Positions 1 to 5,687 are shown, counted from the stretch's first letter. The stretch: DNA of 5,819 nt from Candidatus Sulfopaludibacter sp. SbA3 (GCA_945865705.1 CAMBEY010000191.1:1-5819), one strand, 5' to 3'. Notes: generated by a model from the letters alone, not told the origin. Numbers and translations: made by a program.

Positions 1-48
1 AACACTTTATTTTAGCAGGAATTGAGAAGCCGGATTAGGTTTTGGTGA

Positions 49-399
49 CTACAAGAGCGCGGCGACTTGCGCGGCGTCAAAGCCCAGCACCTGCTTCGAG
101 CCCTTGCGGAAGATGGGCCGCCGAATGAGGTTCGGCTCCTTGGCCATCAACTTGATGGCCTGCGCGCGCGTCGGCGGATGAGTCTTCAAGTTCATCGAGC
201 GGTACAGCTCATTGCGCGTGTTGAGAAATTCCAGGTGCGGTCGGTCGGCGATCAGCGCGTCCAACTCCGCTTCGTTGAGCGGATGCTTTCCCAAATCGCG
301 CTCCACGAATTCAACTTTCTTCTCCAGCAAGAAACTTCTCGCTTTGCGGCAAGTCGTTCAGGTGGCCTTGCCGTAGTATTGCATTGATACGCGTGGCAT
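49..399 (-). CDS. ArsC/Spx-family thiol reductase-like protein, probable selenoprotein with UGA-encoded Sec14
   Basis: Read from ATG 399-397 to TAG 51-49, this gives 116 residues, the normal size for the ArsC-like thioredoxin-fold family, if the in-frame UGA at 360-358 is decoded as selenocysteine. The N-terminus reads MQYYGKAT-U-TTCRKA, matching the family's beta strand plus CxxC active site with Sec14 replacing the first cysteine and Cys17 as resolving partner. Further family marks are LNTRNELYR (about residues 59-67) and LIRRP (91-95), whose Arg94 sits where classical ArsC has an anion-binding arginine. A GGAGG ribosome binding site five bases upstream supports this start. A TTG start at 330 would remove the whole active site. 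The gene follows vapC by 23 bases, so co-transcription is likely. The likely role is a cytoplasmic selenol/thiol redox enzyme; true arsenate reduction is unproven. Alternatives are a nonsense mutation or a sequencing error at one base, but the frame is otherwise intact on both sides. Selenocysteine genes are not in this window. Confidence 0.8.
316..334 (-). promoter_or_regulatory. Candidate bacterial SECIS stem-loop
   Basis: On the mRNA, UUUCUU pairs with AAGAAA (six pairs) around the seven-base loop GCUGGAG. The loop starts 30 bases after the UGA, with 29 bases between, and its first base is G. Bacterial SECIS elements are known to lie just after the Sec codon inside the coding region, with a small apical loop carrying G in the first two positions roughly 16-37 bases away, so geometry and loop agree. 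The stem is AU-rich and weak. A second, overlapping hairpin closer to the UGA (355-333; ACUU with AAGU, CGC with GCG, loop AAA) is also possible but lacks the loop G. SECIS function is inferred from structure only. Confidence 0.5.
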
Positions 400-404
400 A
401 TTGT

Positions 405-409
405 CCTCC
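405..409 (-). promoter_or_regulatory. Ribosome binding site of the ArsC-like selenoprotein gene
   Basis: The minus strand reads GGAGG followed by ACAAT and then ATG at 399, a textbook Shine-Dalgarno with five-base spacing. It fixes the start upstream of the in-frame UGA and is the main reason to treat the region before the UGA as translated. Confidence 0.7.
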
Positions 410-422
410 GTGGAAATCTCGC

Positions 423-863
423 TCACCGCGGCAACTTCGCGGGCCATGCCGTCAGCCCCGCCGGCGCGCAGGCCTGCCAGAGTTCGCGGTCGTAGGTGGC
501 CAGCGTTACGGGCCTGCCGATGGCATCCTGCAACGCCAGGGCCGAAGCCAACTGCACGGCATCGTACCCGCGCAATGAATATTCCCAAGCAAGCGTTTCG
601 GCGCGTGCAATCAAGGCTTCGTTGATTTCCACGCGGAGCAATTTATTCCATTCTGCGAGAAACTTCCGCTGCGCCGCGCGCCCGCTCTCCGCGCTGATTC
701 CGCCGATGCGCACCAGTCTGGCAAAAGCCGCCGACGTTTCCGCTCGGGTGATGAGCGATGTGCCGGCCAACTCGGAATCCAGAGTCAGCTCTCTGACATC
801 GGAAGAACTGGACTCCGCGATGAAGCATTTGACCAGCGCGCTGCTGTCGAGATAAAGGTTCAC
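423..863 (-). CDS. vapC: VapC-type PIN-domain ribonuclease toxin
   Basis: This 146-residue protein has the whole length and acidic-site pattern of a VapC toxin. The N-terminal strand MNLYLDSSALVK carries Asp6, the TRAE segment carries Glu42, RGYDAVQLASA carries Asp101, and LATYDRELW carries Asp125. PIN-domain proteins use such a cluster to bind Mg2+ or Mn2+ and cleave RNA; VapCs typically target tRNA or rRNA in the cytoplasm and slow translation. Its start is GTG (863-861), overlapping the stop of the upstream antitoxin in a GTGA arrangement, with GAGG about seven bases before it. The four-base overlap implies translational coupling, which is usual for this pair. The RNA target cannot be told from sequence. 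The assignment is firm because all four acidic residues and the partner gene are present. Confidence 0.93.
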   Translation of the reverse strand: MNLYLDSSALVKCFIAESSSSDVRELTLDSELAGTSLITRAETSAAFARLVRIGGISAESGRAAQRKFLAEWNKLLRVEINEALIARAETLAWEYSLRGYDAVQLASALALQDAIGRPVTLATYDRELWQACAPAGLTAWPAKLPR

Positions 864-1135
864 CGCCGATCCTCAATCACTAAATCGGAGAGCTGCTTGG
901 GGCCGCGGTTGCGGGCTACTGGCTTACTTGGTTTGAATTTCTTGCCGTTCCAGAGGATCACGCCGGAGCGGACCAGCGCGTCAAGCCGCTCTTTCAGGCT
1001 CGTGTCTTCGGGAATAATGCGTGCGACGGGGCGGCCGTGCTCGGTTACCACAATCGTGCCGCCCGCTTTCACTTCGCGGACGCACTCGCTCAATGTGGAT
1101 TTTAGTTGTCGAACTCCAACTTGACGCTCCGGCAT
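860..1135 (-). CDS. vapB: VapB-type antitoxin, Phd/YefM-like
   Basis: This 91-residue protein starts VGVRQLKSTLSECVREV, followed by GGTIVVTEHGRPVARIIP. That is the Phd/YefM-type DNA-binding fold (about residues 6-45) in which a short strand-helix-helix-sheet module dimerises on an operator. The basic, flexible remainder to residue 91 would wrap and inhibit the VapC toxin. ATG at 1135-1133 is preferred over the in-frame ATG at 1147-1145, because GGAGG with five-base spacing lies directly before it and the upstream ATG has no ribosome binding site. The earlier start would add only Met-Glu-Ala-Ala. The gene overlaps vapC by four bases and is preceded by a palindromic operator over its promoter, so autorepression by VapB alone or the VapBC complex is expected. 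Confidence 0.9.
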   Translation of the reverse strand: MPERQVGVRQLKSTLSECVREVKAGGTIVVTEHGRPVARIIPEDTSLKERLDALVRSGVILWNGKKFKPSKPVARNRGPKQLSDLVIEDRR

Positions 1136-1165
1136 GGCTGCCTCCATGAATCGAGAAAATCTAAA

Positions 1166-1195
1166 TGTGCCTACATTCTATCATATGTAGGCACA
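1166..1195. promoter_or_regulatory. Palindromic operator of vapBC
   Basis: Two perfect 11-base arms, TGTGCCTACAT (1166-1176) and ATGTAGGCACA (1185-1195), flank an eight-base spacer. Palindromes of this kind directly upstream of vapB are the usual binding site of VapB/VapBC. It covers the proposed -10 element. As RNA from upstream transcription it could also form a hairpin followed by a U-rich run (ATTTAGATTTT on the minus strand), so a secondary role as a weak terminator for the CoA-transferase operon is possible. Confidence 0.8.
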
Positions 1196-1207
1196 ATTTT
1201 CTTCCAA
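1180..1207 (-). promoter_or_regulatory. Probable sigma70-type promoter of vapBC and the downstream gene
   Basis: On the minus strand TTGGAA (1207-1202) and TATGAT (1185-1180) are separated by 16 bases, a good -10 and a fair -35 match. Transcription would begin near 1173, leaving a leader of about 38 bases before vapB. The right arm of the operator lies between -35 and -10, so repressor binding would block polymerase. Inferred from consensus only. Confidence 0.5.
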
Positions 1208-1223
1208 ACATGAACGCCGCTAG

Positions 1224-2162
1224 CTAGTGGCCGAAGTCGGTCTTGGCGGCGTAGGCGGGCTTCTTCACTGCGAGGCCGGCAACGCGCTCGGCGCCGAGCG
1301 TCTCCAGGAATGCGGCGCGATCCTTCACGCCGGTTACCCAGCGCGCCAGCCAGCTTTCGAAGTCGGCGCGGGTTTTGGTGCCTTTGTGGTATTCGGCGTA
1401 GTAGTTGTCGTCGCGGTTGTAGTAGCCCTGGATGGGCGAAGGGTGCGCGCCGTGCGGCACTTCACACACGGCGGAGACCAGGAATCCGGGGACCACGGTG
1501 CGGTTGGGGTCGCTGGAGATCACCTTGGGCCCGACGATCTCTTCTGTGACAACGATGACGTGCTTGGCTGCGCGCACGGCGTCTGGGCCGGAGCCTAGGT
1601 TGCCCCAAATGTGGGCATTGCCGTAGACGTCGGCGCGCTGCGCCTGGATGATGGTCACGTCGGGAGTCAGCGCGCGCACGGCGACCATCTTTTCGTCAGT
1701 GAAGGGCGCGGTGAACTCGGTGAGATCGGGATTGCGCGCGAGAATGTCCGAGCCGATGGAAGTGTATGTCGGCAGGAACGGCACGCCCAGCGCTCCGGCA
1801 TGCAGGGCCAGCGCGATGGTGAAGTTCGAGTGGTTGATGACCTCCACGGGATGCGGAATCTTGTCCTCCATGGCGCGGCGGAAATTATAGGCCGAGCCCA
1901 TCATCACGTTGCCCACCCACGCGGCGACCACCTTGCGCGCCACGCCCGCGCCGATCATCTGGTCAAATAAAATGTCGGAGATGGGGCCGACCAGTGTCAG
2001 GTCGCGCTTGCCCTGCCGGATGATCTCGTGCCCGGCGGCAAACGGGATCATGCTTTCGAGGCACAGGCCCATCGCCACGCTCGCGCCGTCCGGGACGAAG
2101 CGCGCGATGGCGTCGGCGAGCGTGGTTACTTTTTCAGCTTTCTTGTCGGATGCTTTGGACAT
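1224..2162 (-). CDS. CoA-transferase alpha subunit (glutaconate CoA-transferase A / IpdA-like)
   Basis: This 312-residue protein is a family I CoA-transferase alpha subunit. The start contains ADAIARFVPDGASVAMGL, the typical strand and glycine turn that opens the fold, then a DLTLVGP strand and a glycine/methionine-rich segment near residues 71-90. The family normally pairs as an alpha-beta heteromer that moves CoA between acyl groups through a glutamyl-CoA intermediate carried by the beta subunit; the IpdAB branch instead hydrolyses a ring of a steroid-derived CoA thioester. The probable beta partner is encoded at 3121-3879 in the same direction, but a crotonase gene lies between. ATG at 2162 has TAGGAG about nine bases upstream, and only 25 bases separate it from the crotonase stop, so the two are co-transcribed. 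The substrate cannot be assigned from sequence. The family is secure; the IpdA likeness is from remembered gene order (echA20-ipdA) and general resemblance. Confidence 0.87.
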   Translation of the reverse strand: MSKASDKKAEKVTTLADAIARFVPDGASVAMGLCLESMIPFAAGHEIIRQGKRDLTLVGPISDILFDQMIGAGVARKVVAAWVGNVMMGSAYNFRRAMEDKIPHPVEVINHSNFTIALALHAGALGVPFLPTYTSIGSDILARNPDLTEFTAPFTDEKMVAVRALTPDVTIIQAQRADVYGNAHIWGNLGSGPDAVRAAKHVIVVTEEIVGPKVISSDPNRTVVPGFLVSAVCEVPHGAHPSPIQGYYNRDDNYYAEYHKGTKTRADFESWLARWVTGVKDRAAFLETLGAERVAGLAVKKPAYAAKTDFGH

Positions 2163-2187
2163 TACCTGTTGCTCCTATTATTGCTTG

Positions 2188-2967
2188 CTAGTGATGATTC
2201 CAATGCGGTGCGCGCTTTTCGAGGAAGGCCACGATGCCTTCCTTGGCGTCGTGCGTGGGCGCGAGGCGGTTCAGGAAAAAACTTTCGCTGTCATCGAGCA
2301 GGCGGTTGAAGTCCAGCCCGCGCGTGCGCTGCAGCAGATGCTTGGTCAGGCGCAACGCGGTGCCGCTTTGCGCGATCATCTCGCCGAGCAGGGCATGAAG
2401 AGAAGTCGCTAGTGCGTCTCCATCCACTACGCGATTCACCAATCCCAGCGCCAGCGCCTCGCGCGCCGGAATGCTCGCGCCGGTCAGGATCATCTCGGCG
2501 GCCTTGCGGTAACCGATCAGGTGCGGCAGCAGGATCACGCCGACCGGCGGCATCTGGCCCAGCTTGATCTCCGGCTGGCCGAACTGCGCCGTTTCCGTGG
2601 CGATGACCATGTCGCACATGGCCACCAGCTCGAGGCCGCCGCCCAGGCAGTGGCCCTGCACGGCGGCGACGATAATCTTGTCGGACTTCGCGAGCAGGCG
2701 GAAGATGGCGTGGAACGACAGGATCATCTGCTCGATGGTGGCGGGCAGGTGATCCTGGATGCTGACGCCGGCGCAGAAGGCTTTCTCGCCCGCCGCGCGA
2801 AACACAATGAAGCGAACTCCCGCGTCGGCCTCGGCAGCGGTGAGCGCGGCGGCGATCTCCTCCATCATGGCGATGTTGATGATGTTTAGCGGCGGGCGGC
2901 GCAGCTCAATGGTCAGCACCGGCTCGGCGCGCTCGACGGCGATCGTGGTGTAGTTTGGTGTGGTCAT
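2188..2967 (-). CDS. Enoyl-CoA hydratase/isomerase family protein (crotonase; dienoyl-CoA hydratase-like)
   Basis: From ATG 2967 the protein has 259 residues, the normal crotonase length. It shows the oxyanion-hole strand GEKAFCAGVSIQDH (about 60-73), the GHCLGGGLELVAMCD block (105-119) with Glu113, and FGQPEIKLGQMP (129-140) with Glu133. These two glutamates match the acid/base pair of hydratases, so water addition to, or removal from, an acyl-CoA is likely. The PPLNIINIAMMEEI opening and the region after the oxyanion strand recall cyclohexadiene-carbonyl-CoA hydratases (Dch/BamR); EchA20 of steroid ring degradation is an alternative. An in-frame ATG at 3009 would add 14 unlike residues, begins inside a repeat copy, and has no ribosome binding site; ATG 2967 has AAGGA about 12 bases before it and fits the family start. 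It sits between the two CoA-transferase subunit genes, pointing to a shared acyl-CoA pathway. Confidence 0.88.
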   Translation of the reverse strand: MTTPNYTTIAVERAEPVLTIELRRPPLNIINIAMMEEIAAALTAAEADAGVRFIVFRAAGEKAFCAGVSIQDHLPATIEQMILSFHAIFRLLAKSDKIIVAAVQGHCLGGGLELVAMCDMVIATETAQFGQPEIKLGQMPPVGVILLPHLIGYRKAAEMILTGASIPAREALALGLVNRVVDGDALATSLHALLGEMIAQSGTALRLTKHLLQRTRGLDFNRLLDDSESFFLNRLAPTHDAKEGIVAFLEKRAPHWNHH

Positions 2968-3008
2968 GTTGCGTGTTGGTCCTTGTTGCGCGCTCGCCGT
3001 TCCGTACA

Positions 3009-3042
3009 TGGTGGACGCGCCATTACTGGCGCGGCTCGGATC
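3009..3042 (+). repeat. REP-like repeat, copy 1 (34 bases)
   Basis: This stretch matches the right arm of the inverted repeat at 5654-5687 in the same orientation at 29 of 34 positions. Its core (3016-3033) is a perfect hairpin: CGCGCCA, loop TTAC, TGGCGCG. It lies just upstream of the crotonase gene, within the 153-base gap between that gene and the CoA-transferase beta gene. Confidence 0.75.
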
Positions 3043-3089
3043 AGACGTGGCGATGTTCCGACTAATCCCTAATCCCTAAAACCCAACCC

Positions 3090-3111
3090 CGCTCCCTCAC
3101 GGTCGCGGCAC
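3090..3111 (+). repeat. REP-like repeat, copy 2 (22-base core)
   Basis: This segment agrees with the core of the 5530-5687 inverted-repeat arms at 18 of 22 positions (compare 5535-5556, opposite strand). Bases 3090-3107 form CGCTCCC, loop TCAC, GGTCGCG, with two central mismatches that are also present in the 5661-5678 copy. It is preceded by a short tandem of CTAATCC (3062-3075, plus a partial third unit). Confidence 0.6.
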
Positions 3112-3120
3112 TGTCGCGCG

Positions 3121-3879
3121 CTACTTTGTCCAGAAATGATTCGGGTCATAGTCGCGGATCACCTTCAACTCGCGCGCGTTGGGCGATTTCGTCTCTCGCG
3201 TTTTCTTGAGCGTGCGCAGCGCCCAGCCGGTGTTGGCGAGCACGTCATCGACGGCGACGCCGGGATGCGTCGAGTCTAGATAGGCCTCGCCGGAATCGTC
3301 AAAGCGCAGCACGGCCTTCGTCGTAATCACCGCCGCGGGGCCGCCCTGCTTCAGTCGGGGATGTTCGCGCCAGGGACCGTTGCCGGGACTGGTGATGTAA
3401 TGCACGTGCTCGGGAAGCCGCTCCTTCTCATGCGCCATTAGCGCGACAAAGCGATGCGCGAGCGTGGCAATGTCGCAGGCACCGCCGCTGCCTGGCAGGC
3501 GGATATACTTTCTCTCGGCTCCCGATCCCGACTCGACTTCGGTCGAGTTCAGATTGCCGTGCTTGTCCACCTCGGCCGCGCCGAGGAAGCCGAGGCTTAC
3601 CCGGCCTTGCTGCAGCAGCGCCATGCACTCGAGCATGGTCATGCAGGCCAGCGCGCCGGTGATGTTGGGCCCGTCCGACATGGTCATGATGAGCTTCGAC
3701 GCCGGGGTGCGGCGCAGCACCCCATTCTCAAAGACGCCGATGGCGTTGGGCGCGTGCGTGTTCTTCGCGACGACATAAGCGATCAGCGGCAGACGCATCC
3801 CGACGAAAACCACGTCGCCGTCATGAATCTCGCGCGCCGCCGCGACCACCATCAATTCCGAAAGATTGTAATCCGCCAT
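3121..3879 (-). CDS. CoA-transferase beta subunit (glutaconate CoA-transferase B / IpdB-like)
   Basis: This 252-residue protein has the beta-subunit layout of family I CoA-transferases. The N-terminal helix MADYNLSELMVVAAAREI and strand DGDVVFVGM come first, then IGVFENGVL with Glu51 in the ENG motif, then LGAAEVDKHGNLNST (about 98-112) and LPGSGGACDIATLAH. In the family the ENG glutamate forms the covalent CoA thioester. Its presence suggests real CoA transfer, or at least an ancestral active site. It is the first gene of the minus-strand operon; its alpha partner is two genes downstream. ATG at 3879 has GGAGG about ten bases upstream. A perfect TTGACA (minus strand, 3951-3946) may be its -35 box, but I see no convincing -10, so the promoter is left uncalled. 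The gap to the next gene holds two repeat copies. The substrate is unknown. Confidence 0.87.
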   Translation of the reverse strand: MADYNLSELMVVAAAREIHDGDVVFVGMRLPLIAYVVAKNTHAPNAIGVFENGVLRRTPASKLIMTMSDGPNITGALACMTMLECMALLQQGRVSLGFLGAAEVDKHGNLNSTEVESGSGAERKYIRLPGSGGACDIATLAHRFVALMAHEKERLPEHVHYITSPGNGPWREHPRLKQGGPAAVITTKAVLRFDDSGEAYLDSTHPGVAVDDVLANTGWALRTLKKTRETKSPNARELKVIRDYDPNHFWTK

Positions 3880-4002
3880 GCGTGGTCAGCCTCCGATGGA
3901 ATGCGAGTGAGCGAACATGAAGGAGTACCGCAAACCACGTGCCATTGTCAATTTGCGGGAGCAAACGGGAAGACCGGAGGGAAGGGCTGTTTCGGCCCCG
4001 CT

Positions 4003-4019
4003 TTGGCTCATGATATGCT
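4003..4019 (+). promoter_or_regulatory. Candidate promoter of the PQQ-dehydrogenase gene (sigma54-like or extended -10)
   Basis: The divergent gap 3880-4065 has one promoter-like site for the plus strand. TTGGCTCATGATATGCT has the GG-N10-GC spacing of sigma54 promoters and matches about 9 of 12 consensus positions. The same bases also give TGATATGCT, an extended -10 without a good -35. Either reading places transcription start near 4026-4030, about 36-40 bases before the gene. The two readings cannot be separated from the sequence. Confidence 0.25.
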
Positions 4020-4065
4020 GGCCCGAGATCCAGAATCGAAGGCCAGAGTCGAAGGAATAATAGGT

Positions 4066-5508
4066 ATGACCCAGATTACCCATGTAATGATTGCGGCGCT
4101 GCTTATGGCCGCCAACGCGCTCGCCCAAACGCCCGCCCCGGCGCCCGCACGGGTTCCCATGGACCCGTTTCCCAAGCCCATCGCGGCCACCGACGGCGTC
4201 GTCAAAGTCAGCTTCTCCGAGTTCGCCGCCATTCCGGACATCGCCGGAGAAGCCGCGCGCATGATGCTGCTGGTGGACGAGCCGGGCTCGCGCCGCATGT
4301 TCGTCAACGATATGCGTGGGCCGCTCTACAGCCTCAGCTACGACGGCAAAACCGTAACGCAGTACCTGGACCTGCGTGCGGTGTCCTGGGGAGTAAACGT
4401 GCAATCCGCCGGCCGCGAGCGTGGCTTCCAGAGTTTCGCATTTCATCCGCAGTTCAACCGGCGCGGCACGCCCGGCTATGGCAAGTTTTACACCCTCACG
4501 GACACCAGCAACACGGCTCCCAAAGCCGACTTCGTGCCCGGCGGCGGCGACCACACGCACGACACCGTTCTGCTGGAATGGACCGCGAAGAATCCCGCTG
4601 CCGCGACGTTTGACGGTGGCGCGCCGCGCGAGCTGATCCGCTTCGAGCAGCCCTTCGCCAACCACAACGCGGGCCTGCTCAGCTTCAATCCGCTGGCGAC
4701 GACCGGAAGCCCGGATTTCGGGCTGCTCTACATCGGCTTCGCCGACGGCGGTAGTGGCGGCGACCCATTGAACATGGCGCAGAATCGCGGTTCCGCCTTC
4801 GGCAAGATCCTGCGCATCGACCCCCGGGGAAGCAATAGCGCCAACGGCAAGTACGGCGTCCCGACGAACAATCCGTTCGCCAGCGATGGCGACGCGGCGA
4901 CACTGGGGGAAATCTTCGCGATCGGCATGCGCAATCCGCAGCGGTTCACCTGGGATTCCAAGAACGGCAATATGTTTGTCGCCGACATCGGGCAGGGCAA
5001 TGTCGAGAAAATCAGTCTGGTCAAGGCGGGCGCGAATCTTGGGTGGAATAAATGGGAAGGGAGCTTCCCATTTGTCAGCCGCGCGGAAGTCAGTCTGGCG
5101 AATCAGCGTGGCGACAGGGAAGTAACCTTTCCAATCGCCGAGTACGATCACGCGGACCCGATTCTTCAGTCAAGAACCTCGGTGACAGTTGGTTATGTCT
5201 ACCGGCAGAAGGCGATCGCGCAGCTCGCGAACCTGTTGCTGTTCGGCGACATCCCGAGCGGCGAAGTCTTCTACCTCAACGCAGACAACCTCCCCAAGGG
5301 AGGACAGGACGGCATCCGGCGCATTCTGTTCAATGCGGGCGGCGCGTCCAGGACGCTGCTCCAGTTGATCCAGGAAAAGAATATCCAGCAGGGCAAGCAG
5401 GCGGCTGTTCGTGCTGACCTGCGCTTCGGCATGGGGCCGGATGGCCAGATATTAGTGCTCAACAAAGCCGACGGCGTGGTGCGGCTGCTGATCCCTGACA
5501 GGCCCTGA
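4066..5508 (+). CDS. Exported PQQ-dependent sugar dehydrogenase (GSDH beta-propeller family)
   Basis: This 480-residue protein begins with a short signal peptide (about residues 1-21: hydrophobic VMIAALLMAANALA, then AQ and a proline/alanine linker), so it acts in the periplasm or outside the cell. The rest is the six-bladed propeller of soluble glucose/aldose sugar dehydrogenases. It shows GFQSFAFHPQF (120-130), ANHNAGLLSFNP with His200, LYIGFADGG (221-229), FGKILRIDP, GEIFAIGMRNPQRF with Arg289, and FVADIGQGNVEKI with GANLGWNKWEG. His200 and Arg289 match the base and PQQ-contact positions of this family, which oxidises sugars to lactones with PQQ. No CxxCH haem site is seen. ATG 4066 is chosen for the signal peptide and AAGGA nine bases upstream; the frame is open back to 3454 but that part is antisense to the CoA-transferase gene and unlike protein. 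The gene is divergent from that operon. Sugar substrate and true PQQ use are unproven. Confidence 0.88.
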   Translation: MTQITHVMIAALLMAANALAQTPAPAPARVPMDPFPKPIAATDGVVKVSFSEFAAIPDIAGEAARMMLLVDEPGSRRMFVNDMRGPLYSLSYDGKTVTQYLDLRAVSWGVNVQSAGRERGFQSFAFHPQFNRRGTPGYGKFYTLTDTSNTAPKADFVPGGGDHTHDTVLLEWTAKNPAAATFDGGAPRELIRFEQPFANHNAGLLSFNPLATTGSPDFGLLYIGFADGGSGGDPLNMAQNRGSAFGKILRIDPRGSNSANGKYGVPTNNPFASDGDAATLGEIFAIGMRNPQRFTWDSKNGNMFVADIGQGNVEKISLVKAGANLGWNKWEGSFPFVSRAEVSLANQRGDREVTFPIAEYDHADPILQSRTSVTVGYVYRQKAIAQLANLLLFGDIPSGEVFYLNADNLPKGGQDGIRRILFNAGGASRTLLQLIQEKNIQQGKQAAVRADLRFGMGPDGQILVLNKADGVVRLLIPDRP

Positions 5509-5529
5509 CTGAAAAAGGACGGTGTTCGG

Positions 5530-5687
5530 AATCCGAGCCGCGACAGTTATGGAGCGTCCACAACGTACGGAACCCAAGGTGCCTGATTTCCCACGTGGCA
5601 TGAAGGAAAGCAAAGATTATCGTGAATCGTGCAGTTGGTCGCGCACGCTATTATTGTGGACGCTCCATAACTGTCGCGGCTCGGATT
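5530..5687. repeat. 158-base inverted-repeat element (REPIN- or MITE-like) between convergent genes
   Basis: Two perfect 34-base arms (5530-5563 and 5654-5687) face each other across a 90-base centre. The arms contain the same core as the repeats at 3009-3042 and 3090-3111, so this is an inverted pair of REP-like units. It begins 22 bases after the dehydrogenase stop and ends three bases from the stop of the opposing gene. Transcripts from either side could fold into a very stable stem and be ended or protected there. I see no open reading frame in the centre and no clear target-site duplication. A RAYT transposase elsewhere may mobilise such units; none is in this window. Confidence 0.85.

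Noticed and set aside
49..330. A 93-residue protein starting at TTG 330
   Set aside because: This start has no good ribosome binding site and removes the first strand and active site of the fold; ATG 399 with UGA read-through gives the full family length.
358..588. Separate 76-codon minus-strand gene ending at the UGA
   Set aside because: Its first part overlaps vapC out of frame with no family likeness; only the last 13 codons from ATG 399 belong to a gene, the ArsC-like one.
2028..2412. Plus-strand open frames across the start of the alpha subunit and the end of the hydratase
   Set aside because: They overlap two solid minus-strand genes and have shadow-frame composition with no ribosome binding site that stands out.
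3062..3079. CTAATCC tandem as a CRISPR or telomere-type array
   Set aside because: There are only two full units and one partial unit of seven bases with no spacers; too short to mean more than a local duplication.
3454..4065. Upstream extension of the sugar dehydrogenase frame
   Set aside because: It is mostly antisense to the CoA-transferase beta gene, unlike any protein family, and would bury the signal peptide at ATG 4066 internally.
3886..5151. Long minus-strand open frame of 421 codons
   Set aside because: It is antisense to the well-supported sugar dehydrogenase, shows no recognisable domain, and has the Arg/Val/Gly-rich low-information composition of a GC-rich shadow frame.
5564..5653. 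Small RNA or tiny gene in the centre of the inverted repeat
   Set aside because: Only short weak hairpins are seen, with no promoter or open frame worth naming; nothing supports a gene here.
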